From assembly GCA_001464965.1 (NCBI GenBank), contig LNEJ01000041.1, positions 1 through 54,259 on the forward strand: a DNA stretch of 54,259 bases, given 5' to 3'. A program made the translations under genes and the position numbers. Under the pieces are notes generated by a model, which saw nothing but the letters and a program-made list of their open reading frames with translations, was not told where the DNA came from and did no database searches. Source of the DNA: Gammaproteobacteria bacterium Ga0074134 (GTDB lineage: Bacteria > Pseudomonadota > Gammaproteobacteria > Ga0077554 > Ga007554). Positions 34,393 to 44,292 of this stretch are shown one piece after another (within the stretch, counting starts at the first letter, position 1; every line of letters begins with the position of its first letter).

Positions 34393-34652
34393 AATGGTGT
34401 ATTGTCTATACCAAACAGGCCCACAAAGACGCTAAAAAATTGGCCGCTGCCGGGTTGCGGTTCAAGGCAGAGGCATTGCTGAGTATTCTCAGTGAGAATC
34501 CGTTTCAAAATCCCCCGGGCGATGAGAAGTTGATTGGTGATCTGGCAGGTGCCTATTCACGAAGGATCAATATCCAGCACCGCTTGGTTTACCAGGTAGT
34601 CGAACAAGAACAAATTGTTAAGGTCATTCGAATGTGGACGCATTATGAGTGA
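34389..34652 (+). CDS. yoeB: Txe/YoeB-family mRNA interferase toxin
   Basis: An 87-aa RelE-superfamily toxin that cuts mRNA in the ribosomal A site. The start is a GTG overlapping the antitoxin stop, giving MKWCIVYTKQ. Catalytic residues line up with YoeB: E46 (GDEKLIGDL), R65 (INIQHRLVYQV) and the C-terminal H85-Y86 (MWTHYE). The toxin looks intact and active. It forms the first two genes of the truA-trpF insert. Confidence 0.93.
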   Translation: MKWCIVYTKQAHKDAKKLAAAGLRFKAEALLSILSENPFQNPPGDEKLIGDLAGAYSRRINIQHRLVYQVVEQEQIVKVIRMWTHYE

Positions 34653-34743
34653 TGATTTGCCGGATAATACCTGGCGCTCTAATTTTTTCTCATACTTTGC
34701 TGCCGCTTTTGCCGGCTAAAATGGCCATGAACCGAGATAGTTG

Positions 34744-35502
34744 ATGCTCGCCAATTCAAAAAGAACCCCATCGGGTATTGCCATCTGGCCGGAAGACGAG
34801 CGGCCCCGCGAACGCTTGCTTACGCGTGGCCCTCATGCTTTGACCGATGCTGAACTGCTTGCTATCCTTCTGCGCGTCGGTATGCAGGGCAAGAGTGCGG
34901 TTGAGTTGGGGCGGGAGTTGCTGATCCGTTTTGGTTCCGTGCCGGGGATGATGGCTGCGCCGATTTCGGCTTGGGAGGGGATTAAAGGCTTGGGAGATGC
35001 AAAGCTGGCCCAGTTGCAAGCCGCGCTGGAACTGGGGCGGCGCGCTTCGTTGCCGGGCAGCCGGGAGAAGACCGTCATCAAGAGCACACGGCAGGCAGCG
35101 GAATATTTCACCGCCCGCTTGCGCGGGCTGGCGGAAGAGCATTTCCGGGTGGCGTATTTGAACCGTCAGGGGCGGCTCCTGGAAGATGCGCTGATTGCCA
35201 AAGGCACCGTGGATCATGTGCACCCGCCAATCCGCTCCATTGTTTCACAAGCTTTACAGGCGAATGCATCGGCGCTGGTTGCCGCGCACAACCATCCTTC
35301 TGGCGCAGCCGCGCCCAGCGAGGCTGACAAACTTCTGACGCGGGACCTGCTTGCCGCGTGCCATCCCATCGGCATCAAAGTGCTTGAACACGTCATCGTG
35401 GCCGCAGAGGGACATTACAGCTTCGCCGATAGCGGCCTGCTGGATGAGTTGGCTCTTGAGACGCTGGCACCCATACCCGCAAAAGGAAAAACAAAAACAT
35501 GA
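34744..35502 (+). CDS. radC: RadC-family JAB/MPN-domain protein
   Basis: A 252-aa full-length RadC: a helix-hairpin-helix-containing N-terminal half (RPRERLLTRGPHALTDAELLAILL, IKGLGDAKLAQLQAALELG) and a C-terminal MPN/JAB metal-binding domain with HxH and downstream S and D ligands in AAHNHPSGAAAPSEADKLLT. The role is unsettled; early claims of a recombinational repair role have been disputed. The housekeeping radC of gammaproteobacteria usually sits near dfp and rpmB. Here it overlaps the methyltransferase gene by 4 bp and is evidently the first gene of the restriction-modification operon. The start codon is the ATG at 34744; a TTG directly before it is possible. Confidence 0.93.
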   Translation: MLANSKRTPSGIAIWPEDERPRERLLTRGPHALTDAELLAILLRVGMQGKSAVELGRELLIRFGSVPGMMAAPISAWEGIKGLGDAKLAQLQAALELGRRASLPGSREKTVIKSTRQAAEYFTARLRGLAEEHFRVAYLNRQGRLLEDALIAKGTVDHVHPPIRSIVSQALQANASALVAAHNHPSGAAAPSEADKLLTRDLLAACHPIGIKVLEHVIVAAEGHYSFADSGLLDELALETLAPIPAKGKTKT

Positions 35503-37619
35503 ACGATGAGCTTCGACAAAGAGTGATACTAGCCCTCCAGCGTGGCGAAGACTTGCCCTCCGATTGGGCGCGCGAGCTGTTCCCGCCGGAAAAGCGTGAG
35601 TACGAACTGGTTTACCACGGTAAGAAGCGGGAAGAAGACATCATCGCAGGCACTATGGCCGTGCCCTTGCAAACCGAGCGCACCTTTGGTAAGAACGGTA
35701 TCGATTGGCACAACATGCTGATCTTCGGCGACAACTTGCAGGCGATGAAGACGCTGCTGGAACAGAAGAGGATGGGCAAGTTGTGCAATGCGGATGGTAC
35801 GCCCGGCATTCGACTGGTTTACATTGATCCGCCGTTTGCGACGAGGCAGGAGTTTCGAGGAAGCCAGGATCAGAAGGCATATCAAGACAAACTTGCTGGA
35901 GCGGCTTTCGTTGAATTTATCCGTGAGCGGCTAGTGCTTTTGCGAGAACTGCTTGCTTCAGACGGCAGTATCTTCGTTCATATGGATCAGCGAAAAATTC
36001 ACTACATCAAGGTGCTGCTTGATGAAATTTTTGGCGAGCAGAACTTTCGTAATGAAATTGTTCTGCCGGGGCGTGCATCGAAAAATCTACAACAACAATT
36101 TGAAACTGTATCTCGGCTGAATATTCGCCACGATACATTGCTATGGTACAGCAAGAGCGCCAATACCCGGTTTTCTCCGCTTTGGATTGAAAAACATAAT
36201 GCCGGAAACCCTGAAGGGCATTGGCACCATTTTTGGAGTACGGCTGACAGGCCGACAATGCGCTATCCGTTATTGGGCCATACGCCGGAAACTGGCCAAT
36301 GGACTTGGAAAATGGACCGAGCTGAAACAGCAGTTGCGAACTACAAGCGGTTTCGCCGTGAGAGTGGAGGAAGAACGCTGGTGGAGTATTGGCAGGATAC
36401 AGGATGCTGCCTAGATTTTATTCGACCAGACCCTGCTGATGGAAAGCCCCAATACTGGCGAGCCCCAGCTGAGGAACGTCTTGCCGATACTGTATGGGCT
36501 GGCGTACCTGTATATGACAATCAGACCAAATACCCCACCGAAAAAAATGAGGCATTGCTTAAACAGAGTATCAGCCTGGCGTCAGTAGTAGGTGATCTTG
36601 TCTTAGACGCCTTCGCCGGTTCCGGCACCACCTGCGCAGTCGCAGAAAAACTGGGTCGCCGTTGGGTGGGTATTGATTGTGGCAAACTGGCGATCTACAC
36701 CATTCAGAAGCGCATGCTGAATCTAAAAACCGACATCGGCAACAAGGGCAAGGCGCTCAAGCCGCAACCATTCACCCTCTATAACGCGGGACTGTACGAC
36801 TTCTCCAAGCTCAAGCAATTGCCGTGGCTCGACTGGCGTTTCTTTTGTCTGCAACTTTTCGGTTGTAAAGAAGAACCGCACACTATCGGCGGGTTGCAAC
36901 TGGACGGCAAGCTTAAAGGGGCGAGCGTGCTGGTGTTCAACCACCATGAAAAACCCGGAGTAGGGATAGACGAAGAAACAGTCAGATCCATCCACGCGGC
37001 CATCGGCAAGAAGATTGGCCGCAAGTTTTACATCATCGCTCCGCGTGGCGTGTTCGGCTTTCAACAGGACTACATCGACCTGGATGGGGTGCGCTATTAC
37101 GCCATGCGGGTTCCCTACTCAATCATCAATGAACTGCACCAGCGCGAGTTTACCGCGCTGAAACAGCCCGACGACGAAATGGCGGTGAACGATACGGTGG
37201 ATTCGGTCGGTTTCGATTTCATCCAGCCGCCGAAAGTGAAATGGACACCGGGCGTAAATGCTCGCAAGGGCCAGTTGATCAAAGAGGCTTTCCTGAAAAT
37301 AGATAAATTCGAGAGCCGTGCGCGGCTGCGCGGGGAAGATACCCACGGCGGGATAGAAACATTTTCGATGCTGATGCTGGATTTCGACTATAACGGCGAC
37401 GTATTTGACTTGGACGCCGTTTTCTATAATCACCAGATGGAAGCAGCCGGGTGGGAAGCGCGCTTCTCCGCTGAAAGTTTGGGGAACAACGTGATGGCAG
37501 TATTCATCGACATCCATGGAAACGAAGCCAGGGAACTGATACCGCTCGCCCAGTTTGGCCTCCAACCTTCCAAACCGGTTGCCAAGAAGACCAAAGCGAA
37601 GCTGAGCCATGCCACCTAG
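35499..37619 (+). CDS. mod: Type III restriction-modification methyltransferase (Mod), N6-adenine type
   Basis: A 706-aa DNA methyltransferase. Motif order is beta class: DPPF at residues 110-113 first, then the S-adenosylmethionine-binding FAGSGTT at 372-378. About 250 residues between them form the target-recognition region. Its DNA (about 36040-36560) looks more AT-rich than the flanks, as expected for an exchanged recognition domain. The 330-residue C-terminal part probably contacts the Res subunit or DNA. No simple-sequence repeat was seen, so phase variation by slippage is unlikely. It overlaps radC by 4 bp and res by 11 bp. Confidence 0.93.
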   Translation: MNDELRQRVILALQRGEDLPSDWARELFPPEKREYELVYHGKKREEDIIAGTMAVPLQTERTFGKNGIDWHNMLIFGDNLQAMKTLLEQKRMGKLCNADGTPGIRLVYIDPPFATRQEFRGSQDQKAYQDKLAGAAFVEFIRERLVLLRELLASDGSIFVHMDQRKIHYIKVLLDEIFGEQNFRNEIVLPGRASKNLQQQFETVSRLNIRHDTLLWYSKSANTRFSPLWIEKHNAGNPEGHWHHFWSTADRPTMRYPLLGHTPETGQWTWKMDRAETAVANYKRFRRESGGRTLVEYWQDTGCCLDFIRPDPADGKPQYWRAPAEERLADTVWAGVPVYDNQTKYPTEKNEALLKQSISLASVVGDLVLDAFAGSGTTCAVAEKLGRRWVGIDCGKLAIYTIQKRMLNLKTDIGNKGKALKPQPFTLYNAGLYDFSKLKQLPWLDWRFFCLQLFGCKEEPHTIGGLQLDGKLKGASVLVFNHHEKPGVGIDEETVRSIHAAIGKKIGRKFYIIAPRGVFGFQQDYIDLDGVRYYAMRVPYSIINELHQREFTALKQPDDEMAVNDTVDSVGFDFIQPPKVKWTPGVNARKGQLIKEAFLKIDKFESRARLRGEDTHGGIETFSMLMLDFDYNGDVFDLDAVFYNHQMEAAGWEARFSAESLGNNVMAVFIDIHGNEARELIPLAQFGLQPSKPVAKKTKAKLSHAT

Positions 37620-40143
37620 CCCTGACCGTCAACTTTTTCGCAACGAAGACCTGGTTCTCAAAGTCAGCCCGGCGGTGGATCGCGCGCGCTGGGACGAGGG
37701 CCGTTATGAGGCGTTCCTCGACGAACTGTGCGGCGGACGCGACTACCAGAAAGATGCCATCCGTACAGCCCTGCGTTATTGGCTCGGCGGCGAATACGCT
37801 AATTTGAAAGCCCTTGCCAAAGCCAATTACGAGGGAAACCCCGTATTGGAAACGCGCTACGGTTCTTGGGCGGGGATGGAGCGCCACCTTCAATTACCGG
37901 ACACGCTTTCCGCTTCGCTTGATTTTGCCACCGGCACGGGCAAGAGCTATATCCTTTATGGAGTTGCAGCGATTTTGCTGGCCGAGGGCACGGTAGACCG
38001 GGTGCTGGTGCTGTGTCCTTCGACGACGATCGAAGCCGGTTTGCTGGAAAAATTCCGGGAAATGGCGGGCAACGCCGACCTGCGGGCCTTGCTCCCTCGG
38101 GATTCAAAAATTTCTTCGCCGCGCATTATCAACGCCTCCGAGACAATCACTGAGGGCAGTATTTGCGTGGAGAACTACCACGCGATCTTGCAGCATGTGG
38201 GTTCGAGCATCCGGGCGAGCCTATGGGGCAAGGGCGCGCATACCGCAGTGCTCAACGACGAAGCCCACCACGTTGCCAACGAACCCGCAACGAAATCCAG
38301 GAAGTGGAAAGAGTTTTTGGACGACCCAGGCTACGGTTTCCGTTACATCCTGGGTGTTTCCGGTACCTGCTATGTGAGCGACGATTATTTTTCCGACGTG
38401 ATCTACCGCTATTCGTTGCGGCAGGCAATGGAGGAGCGGTACGTCAAGCGCGTGGACTATGTGGCGGAAATGCCGCAGACCGGCGACCCGGACGAGAAAT
38501 GGCAGTTGATCCGCAATCGCCACGAAGACATTAAGCGCAAACTGAAGCGGCACAAGCTGCTGCCACTCACAATTATCGTTACTCCCAAGATCAGCCGCTG
38601 CAAGGATGTGGCAGAAGAACTTAAGGTCTTTTTGATCGAGACTGATGGCCTCACATCCGAAGCGGCAGACGAGCGTGTGCTGGTGGTCTACAACAACGCG
38701 CCGGATGTGGCGAAACTGCCTTATGTGGACAACGCCACCAGCAAGGTCGAGTGGATTGTTTCGGTATCCATGCTCAATGAAGGCTGGGACGTGAAGCGCG
38801 TGTTCCAGATCGTGCCCCATGAAGAGCGGGCGTTCGACAGCAAGCTGCTCATTGCCCAGGTGCTCGGGCGCGGCCTGCGCGTTCCAAACGGGTGGGACGG
38901 CCCGCAGCCCGAAGTGACCGTCTTTAACCACGATGCGTGGGCTGCCCGCATCCGGCACCTGGTCAATGAAATCCTGGAAATCGAGAAGCGGCTGTCTGCT
39001 CACGTTCTGGGTGACTCTTCATATCATTTTGATCTGCACAACATTGACTATAGCCTCGAAGCTATCTCAGTCAAAACGCCAATGACGGGCGGGTACAAGT
39101 TCTTTGAGAAGGGTTATGTTGATTTGGCCGCCGATGTTCCCGCCGAGGATGTCAGCATCGAATTTGAGCGCGCAGCAACCGGCGAGCGCTTTAAATGGCA
39201 GACCAATATCCAGCACAAAACCTACACTCCGCGGGAAATCGCCGTTCACATGTACCGCCGTCTGGAGGAAGAGCAAGACCCGGATGACCCCGATCCGGAA
39301 ATGCGCACGTATTACACTGACAAGTTTTCCGTAGAACGCCTGGAAAAGCTAGTCAAAGACTCGCTGGCGCGGCGTGGCATGACTGTTGCAACTGATGGCG
39401 TTCGGCAGAAGTTTCTTCAGGCACTTGGCACGCTCCGGCGCAAGGCCTCCGAGAACGTGCGCTACACTTTATCGGCGAATCGTTTCCATACATTGTCCAC
39501 CCGGCAGCGTCAGTCCGATAGTGTGAGTGCGGCGGAGCTACGGCGCGACAAGTCTGTATTTTTCACCGATCAAACCCGCGCCAGCCTTAAAGATGAGCAA
39601 ATTGAATTCTTTGATGAAATTGCCGAACCAGGCAGCGGGTTCAGATGTATTCCCGTTGCCAACCGCCATGACTTCAAAACACCGCTTAATATAGCAATTG
39701 CCGACTCCGACCCTGAGCAGCGGTTTGTCAAAGCGCTGCTCGACGCGGCGAACCTGCCACACTACCAAGCATGGATCAAGTCCACTGCGACGCGCTTCTA
39801 CGAGATTGATTACGCCTGGAAAAAGGGTGAACACCCAAAGCGCGGCAAATTCAACCCGGATTTCTTTATCAAGGCGGGTAATTTCATTCTTGTGGTTGAG
39901 ATTAAGGGTAATGAAGAGTTGCGCGAGGCTTCGGAGGAAAATCGTAAGAAGAACGAATATGCTGTGGCCCACTTTGATCGAGTGAACGAACATTTGGCTC
40001 AGGAAGGCAGCCCAATTCGCTATAAATTCAACTTCCTTACACACAAAAACTTCGGCGTGTATTTCCAATATCTGAGCGAAGGGCGTATTGCGGATTACCG
40101 GTCTGAGTTGGATGTAAAGTTGGAAGAACAAAATGAACTTTAG
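37609..40143 (+). CDS. res: Type III restriction endonuclease subunit (Res)
   Basis: An 844-aa helicase-nuclease that needs Mod for site recognition and ATP for cleavage. Helicase motifs: Walker A ATGTGKS at 107-113, DEAH at 217-220, and QVLGRGLR as motif VI near 420. A C-terminal PD-(D/E)xK nuclease is visible as FNPDFFI followed by FILVVEIKG near 748-765. All catalytic parts are present. It overlaps mod by 11 bp and the DUF4258 gene by 11 bp. Confidence 0.93.
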   Translation: MPPSPDRQLFRNEDLVLKVSPAVDRARWDEGRYEAFLDELCGGRDYQKDAIRTALRYWLGGEYANLKALAKANYEGNPVLETRYGSWAGMERHLQLPDTLSASLDFATGTGKSYILYGVAAILLAEGTVDRVLVLCPSTTIEAGLLEKFREMAGNADLRALLPRDSKISSPRIINASETITEGSICVENYHAILQHVGSSIRASLWGKGAHTAVLNDEAHHVANEPATKSRKWKEFLDDPGYGFRYILGVSGTCYVSDDYFSDVIYRYSLRQAMEERYVKRVDYVAEMPQTGDPDEKWQLIRNRHEDIKRKLKRHKLLPLTIIVTPKISRCKDVAEELKVFLIETDGLTSEAADERVLVVYNNAPDVAKLPYVDNATSKVEWIVSVSMLNEGWDVKRVFQIVPHEERAFDSKLLIAQVLGRGLRVPNGWDGPQPEVTVFNHDAWAARIRHLVNEILEIEKRLSAHVLGDSSYHFDLHNIDYSLEAISVKTPMTGGYKFFEKGYVDLAADVPAEDVSIEFERAATGERFKWQTNIQHKTYTPREIAVHMYRRLEEEQDPDDPDPEMRTYYTDKFSVERLEKLVKDSLARRGMTVATDGVRQKFLQALGTLRRKASENVRYTLSANRFHTLSTRQRQSDSVSAAELRRDKSVFFTDQTRASLKDEQIEFFDEIAEPGSGFRCIPVANRHDFKTPLNIAIADSDPEQRFVKALLDAANLPHYQAWIKSTATRFYEIDYAWKKGEHPKRGKFNPDFFIKAGNFILVVEIKGNEELREASEENRKKNEYAVAHFDRVNEHLAQEGSPIRYKFNFLTHKNFGVYFQYLSEGRIADYRSELDVKLEEQNEL

Positions 40144-40387
40144 GCTTTCCAACCATGCAAGGGAAGAAATGGAGCGGCGTGGGATTCCGCAGATATTACT
40201 TGATGCGGTTTTGAATAATCCACAGCAAGTGGTGCCTGAAAGGGAAGGCAAAAAGGTATATCAATCGCAGGTTGATTTTGGTCAGGGCAAGATGTTCCTG
40301 TTACGGGCTATCGTAGTTGATGATGTTGACCCTGCGGTAGTTATAACCGTGTATCGAACCAGCAGGATCGAGAAATACTGGAGGTGA
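40133..40387 (+). CDS. DUF4258 (RelE/BrnT-like) small protein
   Basis: An 84-aa protein of the DUF4258 family: FRLSNHAREEMERRGIP at the start, NPQQVVPE, then VITVYRTSRIEKYW at the end. The fold is thought to be RelE/BrnT-like, so it may be a toxin-type RNase, but catalytic residues are not proven. It overlaps res by 11 bp and is followed by DUF2283. The two families are frequent neighbours, which suggests a toxin-antitoxin-like pair. Confidence 0.85.
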   Translation: MNFRLSNHAREEMERRGIPQILLDAVLNNPQQVVPEREGKKVYQSQVDFGQGKMFLLRAIVVDDVDPAVVITVYRTSRIEKYWR

Positions 40388-40389
40388 TT

Positions 40390-40587
40390 ATGAAAGTGGT
40401 ATATGACCCCGAAGTCGATGTATTGCGTATCCTTTTCAGCAATGCGCCGATTGAAGAGAGCGACGAGGATAAACCCGGTGTTATCCTTGATTACGATAAC
40501 GTGGGCAATATTGTTGGTATGGAAATATTGGATGCTTCCAAGCGCATGGAAAATCCCCGCTCGGTTGAGTATGCGGTAGCAAGTTGA
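40390..40587 (+). CDS. DUF2283 small protein
   Basis: A 65-aa protein of the DUF2283 family: [38 protein letters not shown]. The start at 40390 has GGAGG five bases upstream; a GTG at 40384 overlapping the previous stop is possible. It is the last gene of the insert, 10 bp before trpF. It may be the antitoxin-like partner of the DUF4258 protein; this is inference. Confidence 0.87.
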   Translation: MKVVYDPEVDVLRILFSNAPIEESDEDKPGVILDYDNVGNIVGMEILDASKRMENPRSVEYAVAS

Positions 40588-40597
40588 TGTTTTTGGC

Positions 40598-41254
40598 ATG
40601 AATCAGCCATTTTTAACTCAAAATCCCGCCCGTGTGCGTGTTAAAATCTGCGGGATTACCCGTTGCGAGGACGCTTTTGCCGCCGTTGGGCTGGGCGCGG
40701 ATGCTATCGGCCTGGTGTTTTACGCGCCCAGTCCACGTGCTGTCGTGGTCACACAGGCCCAGGAGATTGTCCGCGCGCTGCCGCCGTTTGTAACCGTGGT
40801 GGGACTGTTTGTGGATGCGCCGCCGGAGGAGATTCGAGCTGTGCTGGGCAGTGTGCGTATCGACCTGTTGCAGTTCCACGGTAATGAGACTCCGGGCGAT
40901 TGCAGCGGATACGGCAAGCCTTATATCAAGGCGCTACGCATGCGAGAGGGCGTGGATGTGGCGGAAATCGCCCGCTGTCATGAGGATGCCAGCGGTTTGT
41001 TGCTGGACAGCTACCGCGCAGGCGTGGCAGGTGGCACGGGGGAGACGTTTGACTGGGCGCGCGTGCCCCCTGATGTGGATAAACCGGTTATTCTGGCCGG
41101 CGGACTCACGCCGGAAAATGTGGCCGATGCGATTGTTCAGGTCCGGCCTTATGCGGTGGACGTGAGCGGCGGGGTGGAATCGGCGAAAGGTATCAAGGAT
41201 GCGGGAAAAATTGCCGCATTCATGCGAGGTGTAAAGAGTGCCAATGTCAATTAA
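40598..41254 (+). CDS. trpF: Phosphoribosylanthranilate isomerase TrpF
   Basis: A 218-aa TIM-barrel enzyme of tryptophan synthesis that isomerises phosphoribosylanthranilate. The general base C18 lies in VKICGITR and the general acid aspartate in [10 protein letters not shown]. Phosphate-binding glycines are in [11 protein letters not shown]. It lies 10 bp after the defence insert and overlaps trpB by 11 bp. Read-through from the insert's operon is likely unless a promoter lies inside DUF2283. Confidence 0.96.
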   Translation: MNQPFLTQNPARVRVKICGITRCEDAFAAVGLGADAIGLVFYAPSPRAVVVTQAQEIVRALPPFVTVVGLFVDAPPEEIRAVLGSVRIDLLQFHGNETPGDCSGYGKPYIKALRMREGVDVAEIARCHEDASGLLLDSYRAGVAGGTGETFDWARVPPDVDKPVILAGGLTPENVADAIVQVRPYAVDVSGGVESAKGIKDAGKIAAFMRGVKSANVN

Positions 41255-42464
41255 AGCGAAACAAATTAATACCCACAGTCTGCCCGATGCCAACGGCCAT
41301 TTCGGCCCTTACGGCGGGCGCTTTATCCCCGAAACCCTGATGGGGCCAGTGGAAGAGCTACGGCAGGCCTATGAGGATTTGCGTAATGATCCGGCGTTTC
41401 TGGCCGAACTGGACAGGGATCTTGCCCAGTTTGTGGGCCGTCCTTCGCCGCTTTACCATGCCGAGCGCTGGAGCAAACAGTTGGGTGGCGCCCAGATTTA
41501 CCTGAAGCGCGAAGACCTCAATCATACCGGCGCGCACAAAATCAATAACACCGTGGGGCAGGCGTTGCTGGCGCGGCATATGGGCAAGACGCGGGTGATC
41601 GCCGAGACCGGCGCGGGCCAGCATGGTGTCGCCTCGGCTACCGTGGCGGCGCGTTTCGGCATGGAATGTGTGGTGTATATGGGCTCCGAGGACATCAAAC
41701 GCCAGGCCATCAATGTCTATCGCATGAAGCTGCTCGGTGCCGAAGTGGTACCCGTTGAATCCGGCTCCAAGACGCTCAAGGACGCGCTCAACGAGGCGAT
41801 GCGCGACTGGGTGACCAACATCGACAATACTTTCTATATCATCGGTACTGTGGCCGGGCCTCACCCCTACCCGATGATGGTGCGCGATTTCCAGGCGATT
41901 ATCGGCCGTGAGGCGCGCGCCCAGATTCTGGATCAGGCAGGCAGGTTGCCGGATGCGCTGGTGGCCTGCGTCGGCGGCGGGTCCAACGCCATTGGCCTGT
42001 TTCATCCCTTCCTGAACGATGCCGGCGTGGCCATGTATGGCGTCGAGGCGGCGGGCGAGGGACTGGAAACGGAGCATCATGCCGCCACCTTGTGCAAGGG
42101 CCGTCCCGGCGTGCTGCATGGCAATCGCACCTATCTCATCGAGGATGCCGACGGCCAGATCATCGAGACCCACTCCATCTCTGCCGGTCTTGACTACCCT
42201 GGCGTCGGTCCCGAGCATGCCTGGCTAAAGGACAGCGGGCGCGCTGCTTACGTCGCCATCACCGACGACGAGGCGCTCGCGGCATTTCATGCGTTGACCC
42301 GCACCGAAGGCATCATGCCTGCGCTGGAGTCCAGCCATGCCCTGGCCTATGCTTCAAAGCTTGCGCCTGCCATGGGCAAGGATAAAATCATCATCGTCAA
42401 CCTGTCCGGGCGTGGCGATAAAGATATCCATACCGTGGCCGCGCGCGAAGGAATCAAAGTATGA
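41244..42464 (+). CDS. trpB: Tryptophan synthase beta subunit
   Basis: A 406-aa PLP enzyme that joins indole and serine to give tryptophan. The PLP lysine is K99 in [10 protein letters not shown]; the phosphate loop GGGSNAIG is intact. The ATG at 41244 is preferred over a GTG two codons upstream. It overlaps trpF by 11 bp and trpA by 4 bp, giving coupled synthesis of the alpha-beta complex. Confidence 0.97.
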   Translation: MSIKAKQINTHSLPDANGHFGPYGGRFIPETLMGPVEELRQAYEDLRNDPAFLAELDRDLAQFVGRPSPLYHAERWSKQLGGAQIYLKREDLNHTGAHKINNTVGQALLARHMGKTRVIAETGAGQHGVASATVAARFGMECVVYMGSEDIKRQAINVYRMKLLGAEVVPVESGSKTLKDALNEAMRDWVTNIDNTFYIIGTVAGPHPYPMMVRDFQAIIGREARAQILDQAGRLPDALVACVGGGSNAIGLFHPFLNDAGVAMYGVEAAGEGLETEHHAATLCKGRPGVLHGNRTYLIEDADGQIIETHSISAGLDYPGVGPEHAWLKDSGRAAYVAITDDEALAAFHALTRTEGIMPALESSHALAYASKLAPAMGKDKIIIVNLSGRGDKDIHTVAAREGIKV

Positions 42465-43279
42465 GCCGTATCAAAAGCTGTTTCGACGCGTTGCGCCGCG
42501 ACCAGCGCAAAGCCCTCATCCCCTATGTCACCGCGGGCGATCCACAGCCGGATGTCACAGTCCCCTTGATGCACGCAATGGTGGCGGCAGGCGCGGATAT
42601 TATCGAGCTGGGCGTGCCGTTCTCTGACCCCATGGCAGACGGCCCGGTGATCCAGGCGGCTTGCGAGCGCGCCCTGAAGCACCATGTCAGCCTGCGCAAT
42701 GTGCTGGGCATGGTGCGCGAATTCCGCACACGGAATGACCATACCCCCGTGGTGTTGATGGGTTACCTCAATCCTATTGAAGTGATGGGCTATGCCGAAT
42801 TCGCCCGCGTGGCGGATGAGGCGGGTGTGGATGGCGTACTGACAGTCGATCTGCCGCCCGAAGAGGCCGAGGCATTGGTGACGGAACTGCGCACCCGTCA
42901 TCTGGATGCCATTTTCCTCCTTGCGCCGACCAGTTCCGCCGAACGCATTGCCAGGATCTGTGCGATGGCCAGCGGATTCGTTTATTATGTCTCGCTCAAG
43001 GGTGTGACCGGTGTGGCGAGCATCGATGTGCCAGCGGTAGCAGCCAAGCTGCAACAGATACGCGCACTCACTGATCTCCCCATCGGTGTCGGGTTTGGCA
43101 TCAGGGATGCCGCATCCGCCGCGCAAGTGGCCGCCGTGGCCGATGCCGTTGTTGTCGGTAGCGCGTTGGTGAAAAAGGCTGGCGAGTTTGCCGGGCAGCC
43201 GGAAAAAATTGAAAAAGAAGTGACATCGCTCGTCAAGGAAATGCGCATTGCAATGGATAGCGTCCTCTGGCAAAAATGA
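42461..43279 (+). CDS. trpA: Tryptophan synthase alpha subunit
   Basis: A 272-aa TIM-barrel enzyme that cleaves indole-3-glycerol phosphate to indole, which is channelled to TrpB. The catalytic pair E49 and D60 is present at the canonical positions ([16 protein letters not shown]). It overlaps trpB by ATGA and is followed by accD after 27 bp, the usual order in gammaproteobacteria. Confidence 0.97.
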   Translation: MSRIKSCFDALRRDQRKALIPYVTAGDPQPDVTVPLMHAMVAAGADIIELGVPFSDPMADGPVIQAACERALKHHVSLRNVLGMVREFRTRNDHTPVVLMGYLNPIEVMGYAEFARVADEAGVDGVLTVDLPPEEAEALVTELRTRHLDAIFLLAPTSSAERIARICAMASGFVYYVSLKGVTGVASIDVPAVAAKLQQIRALTDLPIGVGFGIRDAASAAQVAAVADAVVVGSALVKKAGEFAGQPEKIEKEVTSLVKEMRIAMDSVLWQK

Positions 43280-43306
43280 TAACTATTGAATAATGGCAAC
43301 GACTAA

Positions 43307-44179
43307 ATGAGCTGGTTCGGAAAATTAATCCCTTCAAAAATCAGGACTGAGGGGCGCCAAAAAAAATCCATTCCTGAAGGATTGTGGGCCAAATGCCCGG
43401 CCTGCAGCGCGGTGCTGTACCGCGCCGAGGTTGAGCGTAATCTTGAAGTGTGCCCCAAGTGTACGCACCACATGCGCATCAGCGGACGCAAACGCCTCAA
43501 TGGCTTTCTGGACATTGAGTCCCGCGAAGAGATTGGTGGCGATCTCATCGCGGTGGACGAACTCAAGTTCCGCGACAGCAGAAAATACCGTGACCGCCTG
43601 ACACAAGCCAAAAAAGAAACCGGTGAAAAAGATGCGCTAATCGTCATAAAAGGCCAGGTCAAAGGGTTGCCGCTGGTGGCATGCGCGTTTGAATTCGGCT
43701 TCATGGGTGGCTCCATGGGCGCCGTGGTCGGCGAGAAATTCGTACGCGCCGCGCATGCCTGCATGGAGCACAACATCCCGCTGGTGTGCTTTTCCGCAAG
43801 CGGCGGCGCGCGCATGCAGGAGGCGCTCTTTTCGCTTATGCAAATGTCAAAAACCAGCGCTGCCCTGGCGCGCCTGAGCAAGCAAGGTATTCCATACATC
43901 TCCGTGCTCACCGATCCGACCATGGGCGGCGTATCGGCGAGCTTCGCCATGCTGGGCGACATTAACGTCGCCGAACCCGGCGCCCTGATCGGCTTCGCCG
44001 GCCCGCGTGTCATCGAACAGACGGTGCGCCAGACCCTCCCGGAAGGCTTCCAGCGCAGTGAATTTCTGCTGGAGCATGGCGCGATAGACCTGATTATCGA
44101 CCGCCGTGAAATGCGTGACCGCCTTGCCTCCGTGCTGGCCATTCTTACCCATAGGCCCGCGCCTGAGAAAGCAGTTTAG
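43307..44179 (+). CDS. accD: Acetyl-CoA carboxylase carboxyltransferase subunit beta
   Basis: A 290-aa subunit of the acetyl-CoA carboxylase carboxyltransferase that makes malonyl-CoA for fatty-acid synthesis. A zinc ribbon is formed by C30, C33, C49 and C52. Crotonase-fold marks are [10 protein letters not shown] and [13 protein letters not shown]. folC, which often follows accD, is absent here. Confidence 0.97.
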   Translation: MSWFGKLIPSKIRTEGRQKKSIPEGLWAKCPACSAVLYRAEVERNLEVCPKCTHHMRISGRKRLNGFLDIESREEIGGDLIAVDELKFRDSRKYRDRLTQAKKETGEKDALIVIKGQVKGLPLVACAFEFGFMGGSMGAVVGEKFVRAAHACMEHNIPLVCFSASGGARMQEALFSLMQMSKTSAALARLSKQGIPYISVLTDPTMGGVSASFAMLGDINVAEPGALIGFAGPRVIEQTVRQTLPEGFQRSEFLLEHGAIDLIIDRREMRDRLASVLAILTHRPAPEKAV

Positions 44180-44292
44180 AAGGGGGGGCTTGAATGGCAT
44201 CCCTTGAACGACCTCCCGCTTTGCCCTCAAGAAAATAAGCGAATAGCCGATTAAAGAGTTGCCCGCATATTTTCTTCTGGAGAGACGCTACC

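Noticed and set aside
35499-37619. Phase-variable type III Mod
   Set aside because: No tandem short repeat long enough for slippage was seen in or before mod, and the frame is intact.
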